DNA from: Roseateles noduli
GTDB lineage: Bacteria; Pseudomonadota; Gammaproteobacteria; Burkholderiales; Burkholderiaceae_C
Length of the DNA stretch: 64,000 nucleotides
Assembly: GCA_002205125.1 (NCBI GenBank)
Contig: NIOE01000006.1
Coordinates: 186,001 to 250,000, forward strand
Direction of reading: 5' to 3'
The translations under genes and the position numbers were made by a program. How positions within the stretch are numbered: position 1 is the stretch's first letter; every line of letters starts with the position of its first letter. The notes under the pieces were generated by a model. That model saw only the letters and a list, made by a program, of their open reading frames with translations, searched no databases and had not been told where the DNA came from. Positions 45,929 to 53,773 of this stretch are shown here, one piece after another.

Positions 45929-45931
45929 TGC

Positions 45932-45954
45932 GGCCTGCGCGGGACGCGCGGGCC
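45932..45954 (+). terminator. GC-rich hairpin after abiEii
   Basis: A 10-bp stem GGCCTGCGCG/CGCGCGGGCC (one G-T pair) with a GGA loop begins 3 bases after the abiEii stop. It is followed by a T-rich but interrupted stretch (CATCATTTCATTTC), so termination is plausible but not certain. Confidence 0.5.
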
Positions 45955-46156
45955 CTCATCATTTCATTTCACGAAAGAGTCCTTTCGACGCTGCCCGGAT
46001 TCTCTTGATCCGGCCTCTCGACGAGCATTCAACCCATCGATCGGACGGGTTTGAACAGCGAGTCGATGCAAGGGGACCGCCGCCTCCAGGCGGCTCCTGA
46101 TGCGCCTTCAAACCGGTCCGAAGAGTTCCTCCTCTTCAGACCACGAAGGTGCATCC

Positions 46157-47164
46157 ATGAACCGCAACCCTCTCGCGACACGGGCCGCAGCCACGGCCGC
46201 CGCGCTGACCTTGTCTGCTGTGGCCGTCGCTGCCACCGGGACGGCGTCCGCGGCGCCCGTCCACTACCGGTCGGTGACCGTCGACGGCGTGCAGCTCGCC
46301 TACCGCGAAGCCGGCGACGTCAGCAAGCCCGCGATCCTGCTGCTGCACGGCGTGCCGAGCTCCTCCCGCATGTACGACGCGCTCATGCGTCGGCTGGGCG
46401 ACCGGTACCACCTGGTGGCGCCGGACTATCCCGGCTTCGGCCACAGCGACGCGCCGTCGCCCGCGCAGTTCACCTACACCTTCGATCACCTCGCCGAAGT
46501 CGTCGGCAAGTTCACCGACGCGGTGAAGCTGGACCGCTACGTCCTCTTCATGCAGGACTACGGTGCGCCGGTCGGCATGCGGCTGGCCCAGGCGCGCCCC
46601 GCTGCGATCCAAGGCATGGTCTTCCAGAACGGCAATGTCTACGAGGACGGTCTCGGACCGTTGTGGGCCAAGCGCCGCGCGTTCTGGACGGATCGGGCCG
46701 CGCATGAACAGGAAGTCCGCGCCGGCCATCTGGCGCTGGCGACGACCCGCGCCCGGCACGTCGGCACCGATCCGGACGTCGAGGCCTACGACCCGGATCT
46801 CTGGACCGACGAGCACGCCTACCTGAACCGCCCCGGCCAGGCGGAGATCCAGTCCGAACTCATCTACGACTACCAGACCAACCTGGCGAGCTACCCCGCG
46901 TGGCAACAGTGGCTGCGCGCCCACCAGCCGCCGACGCTGGTGGTCTGGGGCAAGCACGACACCGCCTTCACCGTGCCCGGCGCGCAGGCCTTCAAGCGCG
47001 ATCTTCCGCAGGCGCGCGTCGAGATCCTCGACGGCGGCCATTTCGTGATGGACACGCGACTCGACGACGTCGCGCGACTGACCGACGAGTACATGCAGGC
47101 CAACCGCGCTGCCTTCGATTCCCGCGCCGCTCGCAAGGACGGCGCTCCTTCCACCCACCGCTGA
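46157..47164 (+). CDS. Exported alpha/beta hydrolase (haloalkane-dehalogenase/epoxide-hydrolase-like)
   Basis: A 335-residue alpha/beta hydrolase with a Sec-type signal peptide (about 1-33, ending TASAAP). The oxyanion region is [10 protein letters not shown] (H64). The nucleophile elbow reads MQDYGAPVG, giving an Asp (D134) where esterases have Ser, as in haloalkane dehalogenases and epoxide hydrolases. The late His is in DGGHFVMDT. The substrate is unknown; dehalogenation cannot be assumed. A paralogue follows 10 bases later, and a LysR gene lies convergently after it. Confidence 0.88.
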   Translation: MNRNPLATRAAATAAALTLSAVAVAATGTASAAPVHYRSVTVDGVQLAYREAGDVSKPAILLLHGVPSSSRMYDALMRRLGDRYHLVAPDYPGFGHSDAPSPAQFTYTFDHLAEVVGKFTDAVKLDRYVLFMQDYGAPVGMRLAQARPAAIQGMVFQNGNVYEDGLGPLWAKRRAFWTDRAAHEQEVRAGHLALATTRARHVGTDPDVEAYDPDLWTDEHAYLNRPGQAEIQSELIYDYQTNLASYPAWQQWLRAHQPPTLVVWGKHDTAFTVPGAQAFKRDLPQARVEILDGGHFVMDTRLDDVARLTDEYMQANRAAFDSRAARKDGAPSTHR

Positions 47165-47174
47165 GACCACCATC

Positions 47175-48167
47175 ATGAACACCACCCGCCTCCTCCGCGC
47201 CATCGGCGCCGCCTTCGCCGTGACCATCGCGGCGCAGTTCCCCGCGCAGGTCGCCGTCGCGGCGCCTGCCGCCACCGAAAGCGCCGTCCGCGCGCCGGCG
47301 AGCGTCGACATCCAGTACCGCACCGTCGTCATCGACGGCGTGAAGGTCTTCTACCGCGAGGCCGGCCCGAAGGACGCGCCCGTGCTGCTGCTCCTGCACG
47401 GCTTCCCGACGTCCTCGCAGATGTTCCGCAACCTGATCCCGCAGCTGGCGGACCGCTACCGCGTGATCGCGCCGGACTATCCGGGCTACGGTCAGAGCGA
47501 CATGCCGGCCATGGACAAGTTCCAGTACAGCTTCGACAACCTGGCCAAGGTGGTCGACAAGTTCACCGTCGCGGTGGGCGCCTCGAAGTACGCGCTGTAC
47601 GTGCAGGACTACGGCGCGCCGATCGGCTTCCGCATCGCCTCGGCGCATCCGGAGCGCGTCACGGCGATCGTCGTGCAGAACGGCAACGCCTATGACGAAG
47701 GCATCGACAACGACTTCTGGGCGCCGCTGAAGCGCTACTGGGCCGACAAGTCGACGGCCAACGGCGAGAAGCTGCGCCCGACCTTCGAGCTGGCCGCGAC
47801 GAAGTGGCAGTACACCGAAGGCGTGCGCGACTTGCGCCACATCAGCCCCGATGCGTGGACCGTCGACCAGGCCTACATGGACCGTCCGGGCAACAAGGAC
47901 ATCCAGCTGGAACTGTTCTACAGCTACGGCACCAACCCGCCGCTGTATCCGGGCTGGCAGGCCTACTTCCGCAAGCACCAGCCGCCGATGCTGATCGTCT
48001 GGGGCAAGAACGACAAGATCTTCCCGGCCGCCGGCGCGCACCCCTACCTGCGCGACCTGCCCAAGGCCGAGCTGCACCTGCTGGACACGGGGCACTTCGC
48101 GCTGGAGGAGGACGGCGCCACCATTGGCGCGCTGATGCGTGACTTCCTGGGGCGCAAGCTCAAGTGA
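47175..48167 (+). CDS. Exported alpha/beta hydrolase, tandem paralogue
   Basis: A 330-residue paralogue of the preceding protein with its own signal peptide (about 1-30). It has [14 protein letters not shown], the Asp-nucleophile elbow [11 protein letters not shown] (D145), [12 protein letters not shown] for the acid and [10 protein letters not shown] for the His. The two copies share the layout and many blocks but differ at the substrate-facing cap (about 170-230). They are probably cotranscribed. The last 8 bases overlap the 3' end of the convergent LysR gene. Confidence 0.9.
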   Translation: MNTTRLLRAIGAAFAVTIAAQFPAQVAVAAPAATESAVRAPASVDIQYRTVVIDGVKVFYREAGPKDAPVLLLLHGFPTSSQMFRNLIPQLADRYRVIAPDYPGYGQSDMPAMDKFQYSFDNLAKVVDKFTVAVGASKYALYVQDYGAPIGFRIASAHPERVTAIVVQNGNAYDEGIDNDFWAPLKRYWADKSTANGEKLRPTFELAATKWQYTEGVRDLRHISPDAWTVDQAYMDRPGNKDIQLELFYSYGTNPPLYPGWQAYFRKHQPPMLIVWGKNDKIFPAAGAHPYLRDLPKAELHLLDTGHFALEEDGATIGALMRDFLGRKLK

Positions 48168-49059
48168 GAGAAGGGTCGGCGCGCAGCTGCTCGATCAGCA
48201 GGTCGAGCAGCGCGCGCACCTTCGCGGTCGGGCGCCGGCCCTGCCGATGCAGCACGTGGATGGGCACGGGGCCGGACTCGTAGGCCGACAGGATGGTCTG
48301 CAGTCGACCGTCGCGCAGCGGCTCGCGCACCTGGTAGGACATCAGGCGCGTGATGCCGAGACCGCCGACCGCCGCGGTGATCGCGGCGTCGTTGGTGGTC
48401 GTCATCATCGTGGGTCGCAGCTCGTAGACGCGGGCTTCGTCCTGCTCGGCGAAATGCCAGCGCGTGGTGGGGGTCAGACCGGTCGCGGAGATGATGGTGT
48501 GCTGCGCGAGTTCCTCCGGATGCTGCGGCGTGCCGCGACGTGCCAGGTAATCGGGCGAGGCGCACAGCACGCGCCGGATCGTGCCGACACGCACGGCCTG
48601 CAGCGAGGAGTCGGGCAGCTCGCCGAGCCGCACGGCCACGTCGACCGCTTCGTCGTCCATGTTGACGACCCGGTCGACGAACAGGCACACCGCCTGGGTC
48701 TCGGGGAATCGGCTGAGGTAGTCGGTCACCACCGGCGCGATGTAGAGGTTGCCGAACATCGCCGGCGCGGTGATGGTGACGCGGCCGCGCGGCGTGCCGT
48801 TCACGCTGGCGACGGCGCCGTCCGCGTTCTCAAGGTCGACCAGCAGCTGCTTGCAGTCTTCGAGGTAGCCGGCGCCGGCGTCGGTCAATCGCACCACCCG
48901 CGTCGTGCGTGTGAAGAGCGAGGCGCCGAGGTGCTCTTCGAGGTCGAGGACGGCGCGCGTGACCGTGGCCGGCGAGAGATTGAGCTTGCGCGCCGCGCCG
49001 GCGAATCCGCCGACCTCCGCCACCGCGACGAAGACGCGCATCGAGTGCAGTTGATCCAT
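48160..49059 (-). CDS. LysR-family transcriptional regulator
   Basis: A 299-residue LysR regulator of the large CrgA/AaeR-like group. The N-terminus [37 protein letters not shown] is the helix-turn-helix, and [18 protein letters not shown] is the wing. The effector domain runs from about 90 to 290. The ATG at 49057-49059 fits family starts. It converges on the hydrolase pair and is divergent from the small cassette at 49257. Two direct repeats of TGATCGG 13 bases apart (49107-49113 and 49120-49126) lie in the divergent region and may be binding sites. Confidence 0.93.
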   Translation of the reverse strand: MDQLHSMRVFVAVAEVGGFAGAARKLNLSPATVTRAVLDLEEHLGASLFTRTTRVVRLTDAGAGYLEDCKQLLVDLENADGAVASVNGTPRGRVTITAPAMFGNLYIAPVVTDYLSRFPETQAVCLFVDRVVNMDDEAVDVAVRLGELPDSSLQAVRVGTIRRVLCASPDYLARRGTPQHPEELAQHTIISATGLTPTTRWHFAEQDEARVYELRPTMMTTTNDAAITAAVGGLGITRLMSYQVREPLRDGRLQTILSAYESGPVPIHVLHRQGRRPTAKVRALLDLLIEQLRADPSLT

Positions 49060-49256
49060 GCGGGGATTGTCGTGCAGGGAGGATGCAGCTCTGTGGCATT
49101 GCCTACTGATCGGTGTCATTGATCGGCGGACACAGCGGTGCGAAGCTGTGCGACTTCAACGCCTGACCACCGCACTTTGATGGCGGACCTGTCCGGCGGG
49201 TTTTCCAATCACGCCCACCTCACTCCTGCAGTCTCGCGGCTGCGGCATTGCATCCC

Positions 49257-49451
49257 ATGAAGTCTCCGGTCACTCGCAAGTTCATCACCGCTCAGACGAT
49301 CCGGCGCGCGAATCAGCGCCTGATGGCCCGCGGACGCGACTACGAGCCGTCGCCCGCCGTGCGCGCGCTGATGCCCAGCAGGGAGGAGATCGTGAAGGCC
49401 GCAAACAATGCCTACGAGCGATGGTTGGCGATAGCCAAGGTCATCGCTTGA
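49257..49451 (+). CDS. Small basic protein, first gene of an unknown two-gene cassette
   Basis: A 64-residue basic protein beginning MKSPVTRKFITAQTIRRANQRL; an ATG three codons earlier (49248) is also possible. It is predicted to be mostly alpha-helical, with the end REEIVKAANNAYERWLAIAKVIA amphipathic. No family is recognised. Its TGA overlaps the ATG of the next gene (TGATG at 49449-49453), so the two products are probably made together. The sequence is visibly less GC-rich than its neighbours. Confidence 0.6.
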   Translation: MKSPVTRKFITAQTIRRANQRLMARGRDYEPSPAVRALMPSREEIVKAANNAYERWLAIAKVIA

Positions 49452-49870
49452 TGCTCCATCAAACCTTCCAGACATATGTCGACAACCGCCAAGATCTCGC
49501 AGGGCTGATCGCCTATGGGCTCTACAAGGCAGACAAGCTCGAATTCATGAAGACGCATCCCGATAGGGATGTGCATGGTTTCGTACTGGGAATGAATCTG
49601 CCCTCGCAGGTCGAGGCGTACCGTACCGAGGCGATGAGCATGTTGGAGGAGATGGCGGAAGAGTCCCTCTCCGATGCTCTGGTCGACGCGCAGGCTGAGC
49701 ACTTGCAGCAGCTGAAGCAGGTCACGCGGTCTCAGGGGTTCTGGTCCGGCGTCTGGTCCAACGTGCTTGCAAATCTGATCGCAGCTGCCGTCTCGATACT
49801 GCTCGCTGTTCTGGTCTTCGGTAGCAAGCTGAACTTCTGGGTCAATCTGCTGAAGTACCTCGGAGAGTGA
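49451..49870 (+). CDS. Single-pass membrane protein, second gene of an unknown two-gene cassette
   Basis: A 139-residue protein coupled to the small basic ORF. The N-terminal region has TYVDNRQDLAGLIAYGLYKADKLEF (about 7-31). An acidic helix (about 55-88, EEMAEESLSDALVDAQAEHLQQL) follows. A Trp-flanked transmembrane helix at about 104-125 (VLANLIAAAVSILLAVLVF) is close to the C-terminus with a short end. This tail-anchored layout with a helical cytoplasmic part is seen in some accessory membrane effectors, but no function can be assigned. Reduced GC and position among accessory genes suggest acquisition by transfer. Confidence 0.65.
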   Translation: MLHQTFQTYVDNRQDLAGLIAYGLYKADKLEFMKTHPDRDVHGFVLGMNLPSQVEAYRTEAMSMLEEMAEESLSDALVDAQAEHLQQLKQVTRSQGFWSGVWSNVLANLIAAAVSILLAVLVFGSKLNFWVNLLKYLGE

Positions 49871-49981
49871 TGCCGTCATCCTCTGAAGTGTCCTGGACGC
49901 GACATCGACACGGAGGCTCCTGGCGCACGATCCGCCGCTGACCGGACCCGTTCGATGGTCCGGCGCGATCCGGAGACGACC

Positions 49982-50755
49982 ATGGACGACATCACCGCCC
50001 GCATTCCCTCGCTCAAGGGCCAGGTCAGCGACGCCGAATGGCAGCTGCGCGTGGACCTCGCCGCCTGCTACCGCCTGGTCGCGCGCTACGGCTGGAGCGA
50101 CCTGATCTTCACGCACATCAGCGCGCGGCTGCCCGGCGACGCGCATGAGTTCCTGATCAATCCCTACGGCCTGATGTTCGACGAGATCACGGCCTCCAGC
50201 CTGATCAAGGTCGACGCCTCGGGCAACAAGCTGCAGGAGACGCCGTTCCCCGTCAACCAGGCCGGCTTCATCATCCATTCGGCGATCCACGCGGCCCGGC
50301 CCGACGTCGGCTGCGTGCTGCACACGCACACGCGCGCCGGCGTGGCGGTGTCGGCGCAGAAGGGCGGCGTGCTGCCGATCTCGCAGCAATCGACCTTCGT
50401 GCTGGCCTCGCTCGCGTACCACGACTACGAAGGCGTCGCGATCCGCCCCGATGAGCAGCCGCGACTGCAGAACGACCTCGGCGACAAGATCTTCTATTGC
50501 CTGCGCAACCACGGACTGCTTACCGTCGGCAGGACGATCGCCGACGCCTTCCTGTCGATGTACACCTTCGAGAGCGCCTGCCAGATCCAGATCGCGGCGC
50601 AGGCCGGCGGGGTCGAGCTGACGCCGGTCCACGACGCGATCATCCGCGGCACGGCCGAGTCGATGCGCGTGCAGACCGGCGGCCTCGGCGGGGCCTTCGT
50701 GTGGCCGACGCTGCTGCGGCAGGCGCAGCGTCAGTGTCCTGGCTTCGACGTTTGA
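49982..50755 (+). CDS. Class II aldolase/adducin family protein
   Basis: A 257-residue protein of the zinc-dependent class II aldolase/adducin fold. The metal motif VLHTHTRAGVAV carries the His pair and RNHGLLTVG the third His. LVARYGWSDLIFTHISAR is the conserved N-terminal block. Members include fuculose-phosphate aldolase and many uncharacterised proteins close to sugar or small-molecule metabolism. The substrate here is unknown and no aldolase partner genes are adjacent. GGAG upstream supports the ATG at 49982. Confidence 0.88.
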   Translation: MDDITARIPSLKGQVSDAEWQLRVDLAACYRLVARYGWSDLIFTHISARLPGDAHEFLINPYGLMFDEITASSLIKVDASGNKLQETPFPVNQAGFIIHSAIHAARPDVGCVLHTHTRAGVAVSAQKGGVLPISQQSTFVLASLAYHDYEGVAIRPDEQPRLQNDLGDKIFYCLRNHGLLTVGRTIADAFLSMYTFESACQIQIAAQAGGVELTPVHDAIIRGTAESMRVQTGGLGGAFVWPTLLRQAQRQCPGFDV

Positions 50756-50774
50756 CGAGGCGCCGGGTCGCCGC

Positions 50775-51239
50775 CTACTCGTCGTAGCGTCTGGCGCGTT
50801 CGCGATGCACGGCGACGTCATCGCTGAACGATTGAACGCGTCCGCCGCCGAACGCGGCGACCCATCCCGCGACTACCGCCAGCACGGCCGGCACCGCGGC
50901 TCCCGCCAGCGGTCCGCCGAGGAGCACCAACGCGATCGCACCGGTCGCGAAAGCGAGCGATACCGCGCCGAGCACGAGACGCCGCGCCCACACCCAGCCG
51001 CGGTACATGGCGCGCTCCGCGCCGCCGACGCGCGCGTGGGTGCCCAGCTTGTCTTCATGGAATAGCTGCCAGAACACCCAGAACGTGCAGGGGATGAGCA
51101 GGACCCCACCGGCGATGCGTCCCGGTTCCCCGCGATGCTCGATCAGCAGCCACAGCGACGCGCACGCCATGGCGATGCCCAGCGTGACGAAGACCCATCG
51201 CTCGATGATTTCCCAACGCTCCCATGGCGCCATCTGCAT
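50775..51239 (-). CDS. Hypothetical membrane protein
   Basis: A 154-residue protein with about four hydrophobic segments (about 14-33, 40-60, 85-107 and 110-130), a Trp/Glu-rich N-terminus (MQMAPWERWEIIERW) and a charged C-terminal tail. I do not recognise a family. It is convergent with the aldolase gene (20-base gap) and divergent from the Bug-type binding protein gene. Confidence 0.7.
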   Translation of the reverse strand: MQMAPWERWEIIERWVFVTLGIAMACASLWLLIEHRGEPGRIAGGVLLIPCTFWVFWQLFHEDKLGTHARVGGAERAMYRGWVWARRLVLGAVSLAFATGAIALVLLGGPLAGAAVPAVLAVVAGWVAAFGGGRVQSFSDDVAVHRERARRYDE

Positions 51240-51420
51240 TGCTCCCCGATCAGTGCCGGCGCGTCCGCCCGCCGATCAGCATTGTCGATCGCTCGGGAGC
51301 GGCCGTCGGTTTCATAACCTCCAGGAACGAAAGAATGATCCCGGTCGACATTCCGAAGCGCTGACACGCGCCTAGCATGGAGCGACTCCGGCGCACGACC
51401 GGGGCCTCACAGGAGACAAG

Positions 51421-52404
51421 ATGATTCGCAGATCCCTGATCGCCTCGGGCGTGGCCGGCGCCGCGGCCCTGGCCGCGACGCTGCTGCCGGCCGTCGCGTT
51501 CGCGCAGACCTATCCCGACCGCCCCGTCCGCCTGATCGTGCCCTACGCGCCCGGCGGCAGCGCCGACATCGTCGCGCGGTTGATCTCGGACGAATGGGGC
51601 AAGGCGCTCGGCAAGCCGCTGGTGGTCGAGAACAAGGCCGGCGCGGGCGGCAACGTCGGCGTCGCCGAGGTCGCGAAGTCCGCTGGCGACGGCTACACGA
51701 TCGGCCTGCAGACGGTCTCGCTGGCGATCAATCCGGCGTTGACGCCGAAGATGCCCTACGACACGCTCAAGGACCTCGCGCCCATCGGCATGGTGGCGAG
51801 CTCGCAGCACGTGCTCGTGGTCAACGAGCAGGTGCCGGCGAAGACGGTCAAGGAACTGGTCGCGCTGGCGAAGAGCAGGCCCGGCAAGCTCTCCTACGCC
51901 TCGGCCGGCACGGGCAGCACCTTCCACATGTCGGCGGAGCTGTTCAAGGCGGTCGCGGGCGTGAGCATCGTCCACATCCCCTATCGCGGCGGCGGTCCCG
52001 CGCTGAGCGACACCATCGGCGGCCAGGTCGAGATGTCCTTCCCGGTGCTGTCGGCCGCGCAGGGCCATGTGCAGTCCGGCAAGCTGCGCGCGCTGGGCGT
52101 GACCGGACCGAAGCGCTCGCCGCTGATGCCTGACGTGCCGACCATCGCCGAGGCCGGCGTGCCCGGTTACTCCTTCGAGACCTGGTTCATGGTCTTCGCG
52201 CCGGCGGCTACGCCTCGGCCCGTCATCGACAAGCTGAACGCGACGCTGCACGCGGTGCTGACGTCGCAGGCGGTCAAGGACCGGATGGCCAAGGAAGGCT
52301 TCGAGGCCACGCCGTCGACGGCGGCGCAGGCGCGTGCGCGGCTGGAGAAGGAACTGCCGCAGTGGGCCAAGCTCGTGAAGGAGCGGGGGATCACGGCGGA
52401 TTGA
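51421..52404 (+). CDS. Bug-family (TctC-like) periplasmic solute-binding protein
   Basis: A 327-residue tripartite-tricarboxylate-type binding protein. The signal peptide ends at about residue 29 (AVAFA, then QTYPDRPVRLIVPYAPGGSADIVAR, the family start). FVVENKAGAGGNVGVAEVAK-like sequence (LVVENKAGAGG) and the YASAGTGSTFHMSAELFK block are diagnostic. These proteins bind carboxylates and are greatly expanded in Burkholderiales, often as orphans. No TctA/TctB membrane gene is adjacent, so this is an orphan and its ligand is unknown. Confidence 0.93.
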   Translation: MIRRSLIASGVAGAAALAATLLPAVAFAQTYPDRPVRLIVPYAPGGSADIVARLISDEWGKALGKPLVVENKAGAGGNVGVAEVAKSAGDGYTIGLQTVSLAINPALTPKMPYDTLKDLAPIGMVASSQHVLVVNEQVPAKTVKELVALAKSRPGKLSYASAGTGSTFHMSAELFKAVAGVSIVHIPYRGGGPALSDTIGGQVEMSFPVLSAAQGHVQSGKLRALGVTGPKRSPLMPDVPTIAEAGVPGYSFETWFMVFAPAATPRPVIDKLNATLHAVLTSQAVKDRMAKEGFEATPSTAAQARARLEKELPQWAKLVKERGITAD

Positions 52405-52455
52405 TCCGGCGCGCTCGTTCCCGTACGTGCTCCCGCGTGCCAGGTCTTGCGCCGT

Positions 52456-52929
52456 TCAGAGCCACACGCGCGGCCGGCGGCCGACGCTGGCGTCGACGAG
52501 CAGCTTGTGCGTCTTCTTGTCGATCGCCTCGGGCGGCACGTGGGCGAGCACGAGCCGGGCGAACTCCGGCAGACCGCCGAGGTTCGTCGACACGCGCGCC
52601 CGGGTGCCCGCCTGTTCTTCCAGCACGAACCACTTCATCGTCGGCGAGAAACGCACGCGCCGCACGTCGGCCCAGCGCATCGTGCCGCGTCCGCCGAAGC
52701 GACGACCGAAGTCGATGGCGTCGTCGGACAGCAGATGCCGGGCGAAAAAGTAGTCGGCGACCATGGGCAGCGCCATCAGCCCGAGCGCGACGAAGCACAA
52801 CGTGGTGCCAAGCGTTGCTGCAGGGTGCTTGCCGGTGGCGAAGGACACCGCGGCGAGCCAGAAGAAGAACGCCGCGCTGAGCGCGCCGATCACGAGCGTG
52901 GTGATCGGGAGACGCAATTGAATCGACAT
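52456..52929 (-). CDS. Membrane protein with a PH-like domain, hypothetical
   Basis: A 157-residue protein. Two transmembrane helices (about 7-28 and 38-60) are followed by a cytoplasmic beta-rich domain (about 65-150) resembling bacterial PH-like domains (MRWADVRRVRFSPTMKWFVLEEQ). The ATG at 52927-52929 is set by GGAG upstream; a much longer frame open to 53154 runs through the neighbouring gene. Its function is unknown. It follows the 52988 ORF on the same strand by 58 bases. Confidence 0.7.
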   Translation of the reverse strand: MSIQLRLPITTLVIGALSAAFFFWLAAVSFATGKHPAATLGTTLCFVALGLMALPMVADYFFARHLLSDDAIDFGRRFGGRGTMRWADVRRVRFSPTMKWFVLEEQAGTRARVSTNLGGLPEFARLVLAHVPPEAIDKKTHKLLVDASVGRRPRVWL

Positions 52930-52987
52930 CAGTGGAAAGGCTCCGTGTGGCGGATACGCGGTGCCGTCCACCGCGGACGCCGAGTAT

Positions 52988-53584
52988 CTACGCCGCCGCC
53001 TTCGGCCAGACCAGCGGTTGGGCGTTGAGGAACAGCACCAGTCCGCGCACGGTGTCGGTCCTGTCGCGGAATGGGTTCGCGGCCCAGTCGTCCAGCGAGC
53101 GGCACGCCCGGTCCGCGACGCGCTCGACCACGTCCAGGTCCAGTTCCTCGGCATCGATGTGGAGATCGGCGACCATCCGATCGTCGGCTCGGAGGGGGAA
53201 GTCCTTCAGACCATGAGCGACGGCGATCTCGCCCTGCAGCGCTTCGTAGACCGCGCGCACGATCCATGAATCGACGGCGCGGAGATCGAAGTCGCGAGAG
53301 AACTCGCAGATCGATTGACCGGCGCGGGCAGCGGCCAGGGTGCGCAAGGCCGCTTCTGTCCGCTTGAGTTGCGGACGACCCCAGCCGAAGTACCAAGCGG
53401 TCAACGCGCCCGCGATCAAGACGGTGCCTGTGAGGACGGCAACGGGTGCTTGAACCAGCGTCCACAGAGACCACGCGGCCAGGGTCAAGGGGAGGCCCAA
53501 TATCACCAGGCGCACAGCGACCTGCCGCCAGCCTGAGGGCGACTCGGGACTGGCTTTCGGCATTCGGCGGGAGGGGACGCGCAT
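52988..53584 (-). CDS. Hypothetical membrane protein
   Basis: A 198-residue protein with a basic N-terminus, two transmembrane helices (about 23-40 and 46-66) and a cytoplasmic part containing SICEFSRDFDLRAVDSWIVRAVYEAL and ELDLDVVERVADRA. The FARDFD-like helical block looks conserved, but I cannot name the family. It is cotranscribed with the PH-like gene downstream and divergent from the S9 peptidase gene. The start (ATG at 53582-53584) is uncertain; another Met lies 7 codons further on. Confidence 0.65.
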   Translation of the reverse strand: MRVPSRRMPKASPESPSGWRQVAVRLVILGLPLTLAAWSLWTLVQAPVAVLTGTVLIAGALTAWYFGWGRPQLKRTEAALRTLAAARAGQSICEFSRDFDLRAVDSWIVRAVYEALQGEIAVAHGLKDFPLRADDRMVADLHIDAEELDLDVVERVADRACRSLDDWAANPFRDRTDTVRGLVLFLNAQPLVWPKAAA

Positions 53585-53773
53585 CGGGCGATTCTCTGTC
53601 ACGGCATACGGGGGATGTCGGCGCAAAAGCAGCGGGATGTCTTTCCCTCCGAAGAGGGTCTCCTGCTCCGGGACATCCCCCAGACCTTGCCCCCTTTCGC
53701 GCGGCTAGCATCCCTCGCCATCAGAAGACCATCCCCGGCCGCACGCGCGGCGCGGTGGAACAGGGAGTTACCG

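Noticed and set aside
44136-45954. A complete mobile island with direct-repeat ends around the AbiE genes
   Set aside because: The genes look less GC-rich, but I found no flanking direct repeats, integrase or tRNA end; transfer remains only a suggestion.
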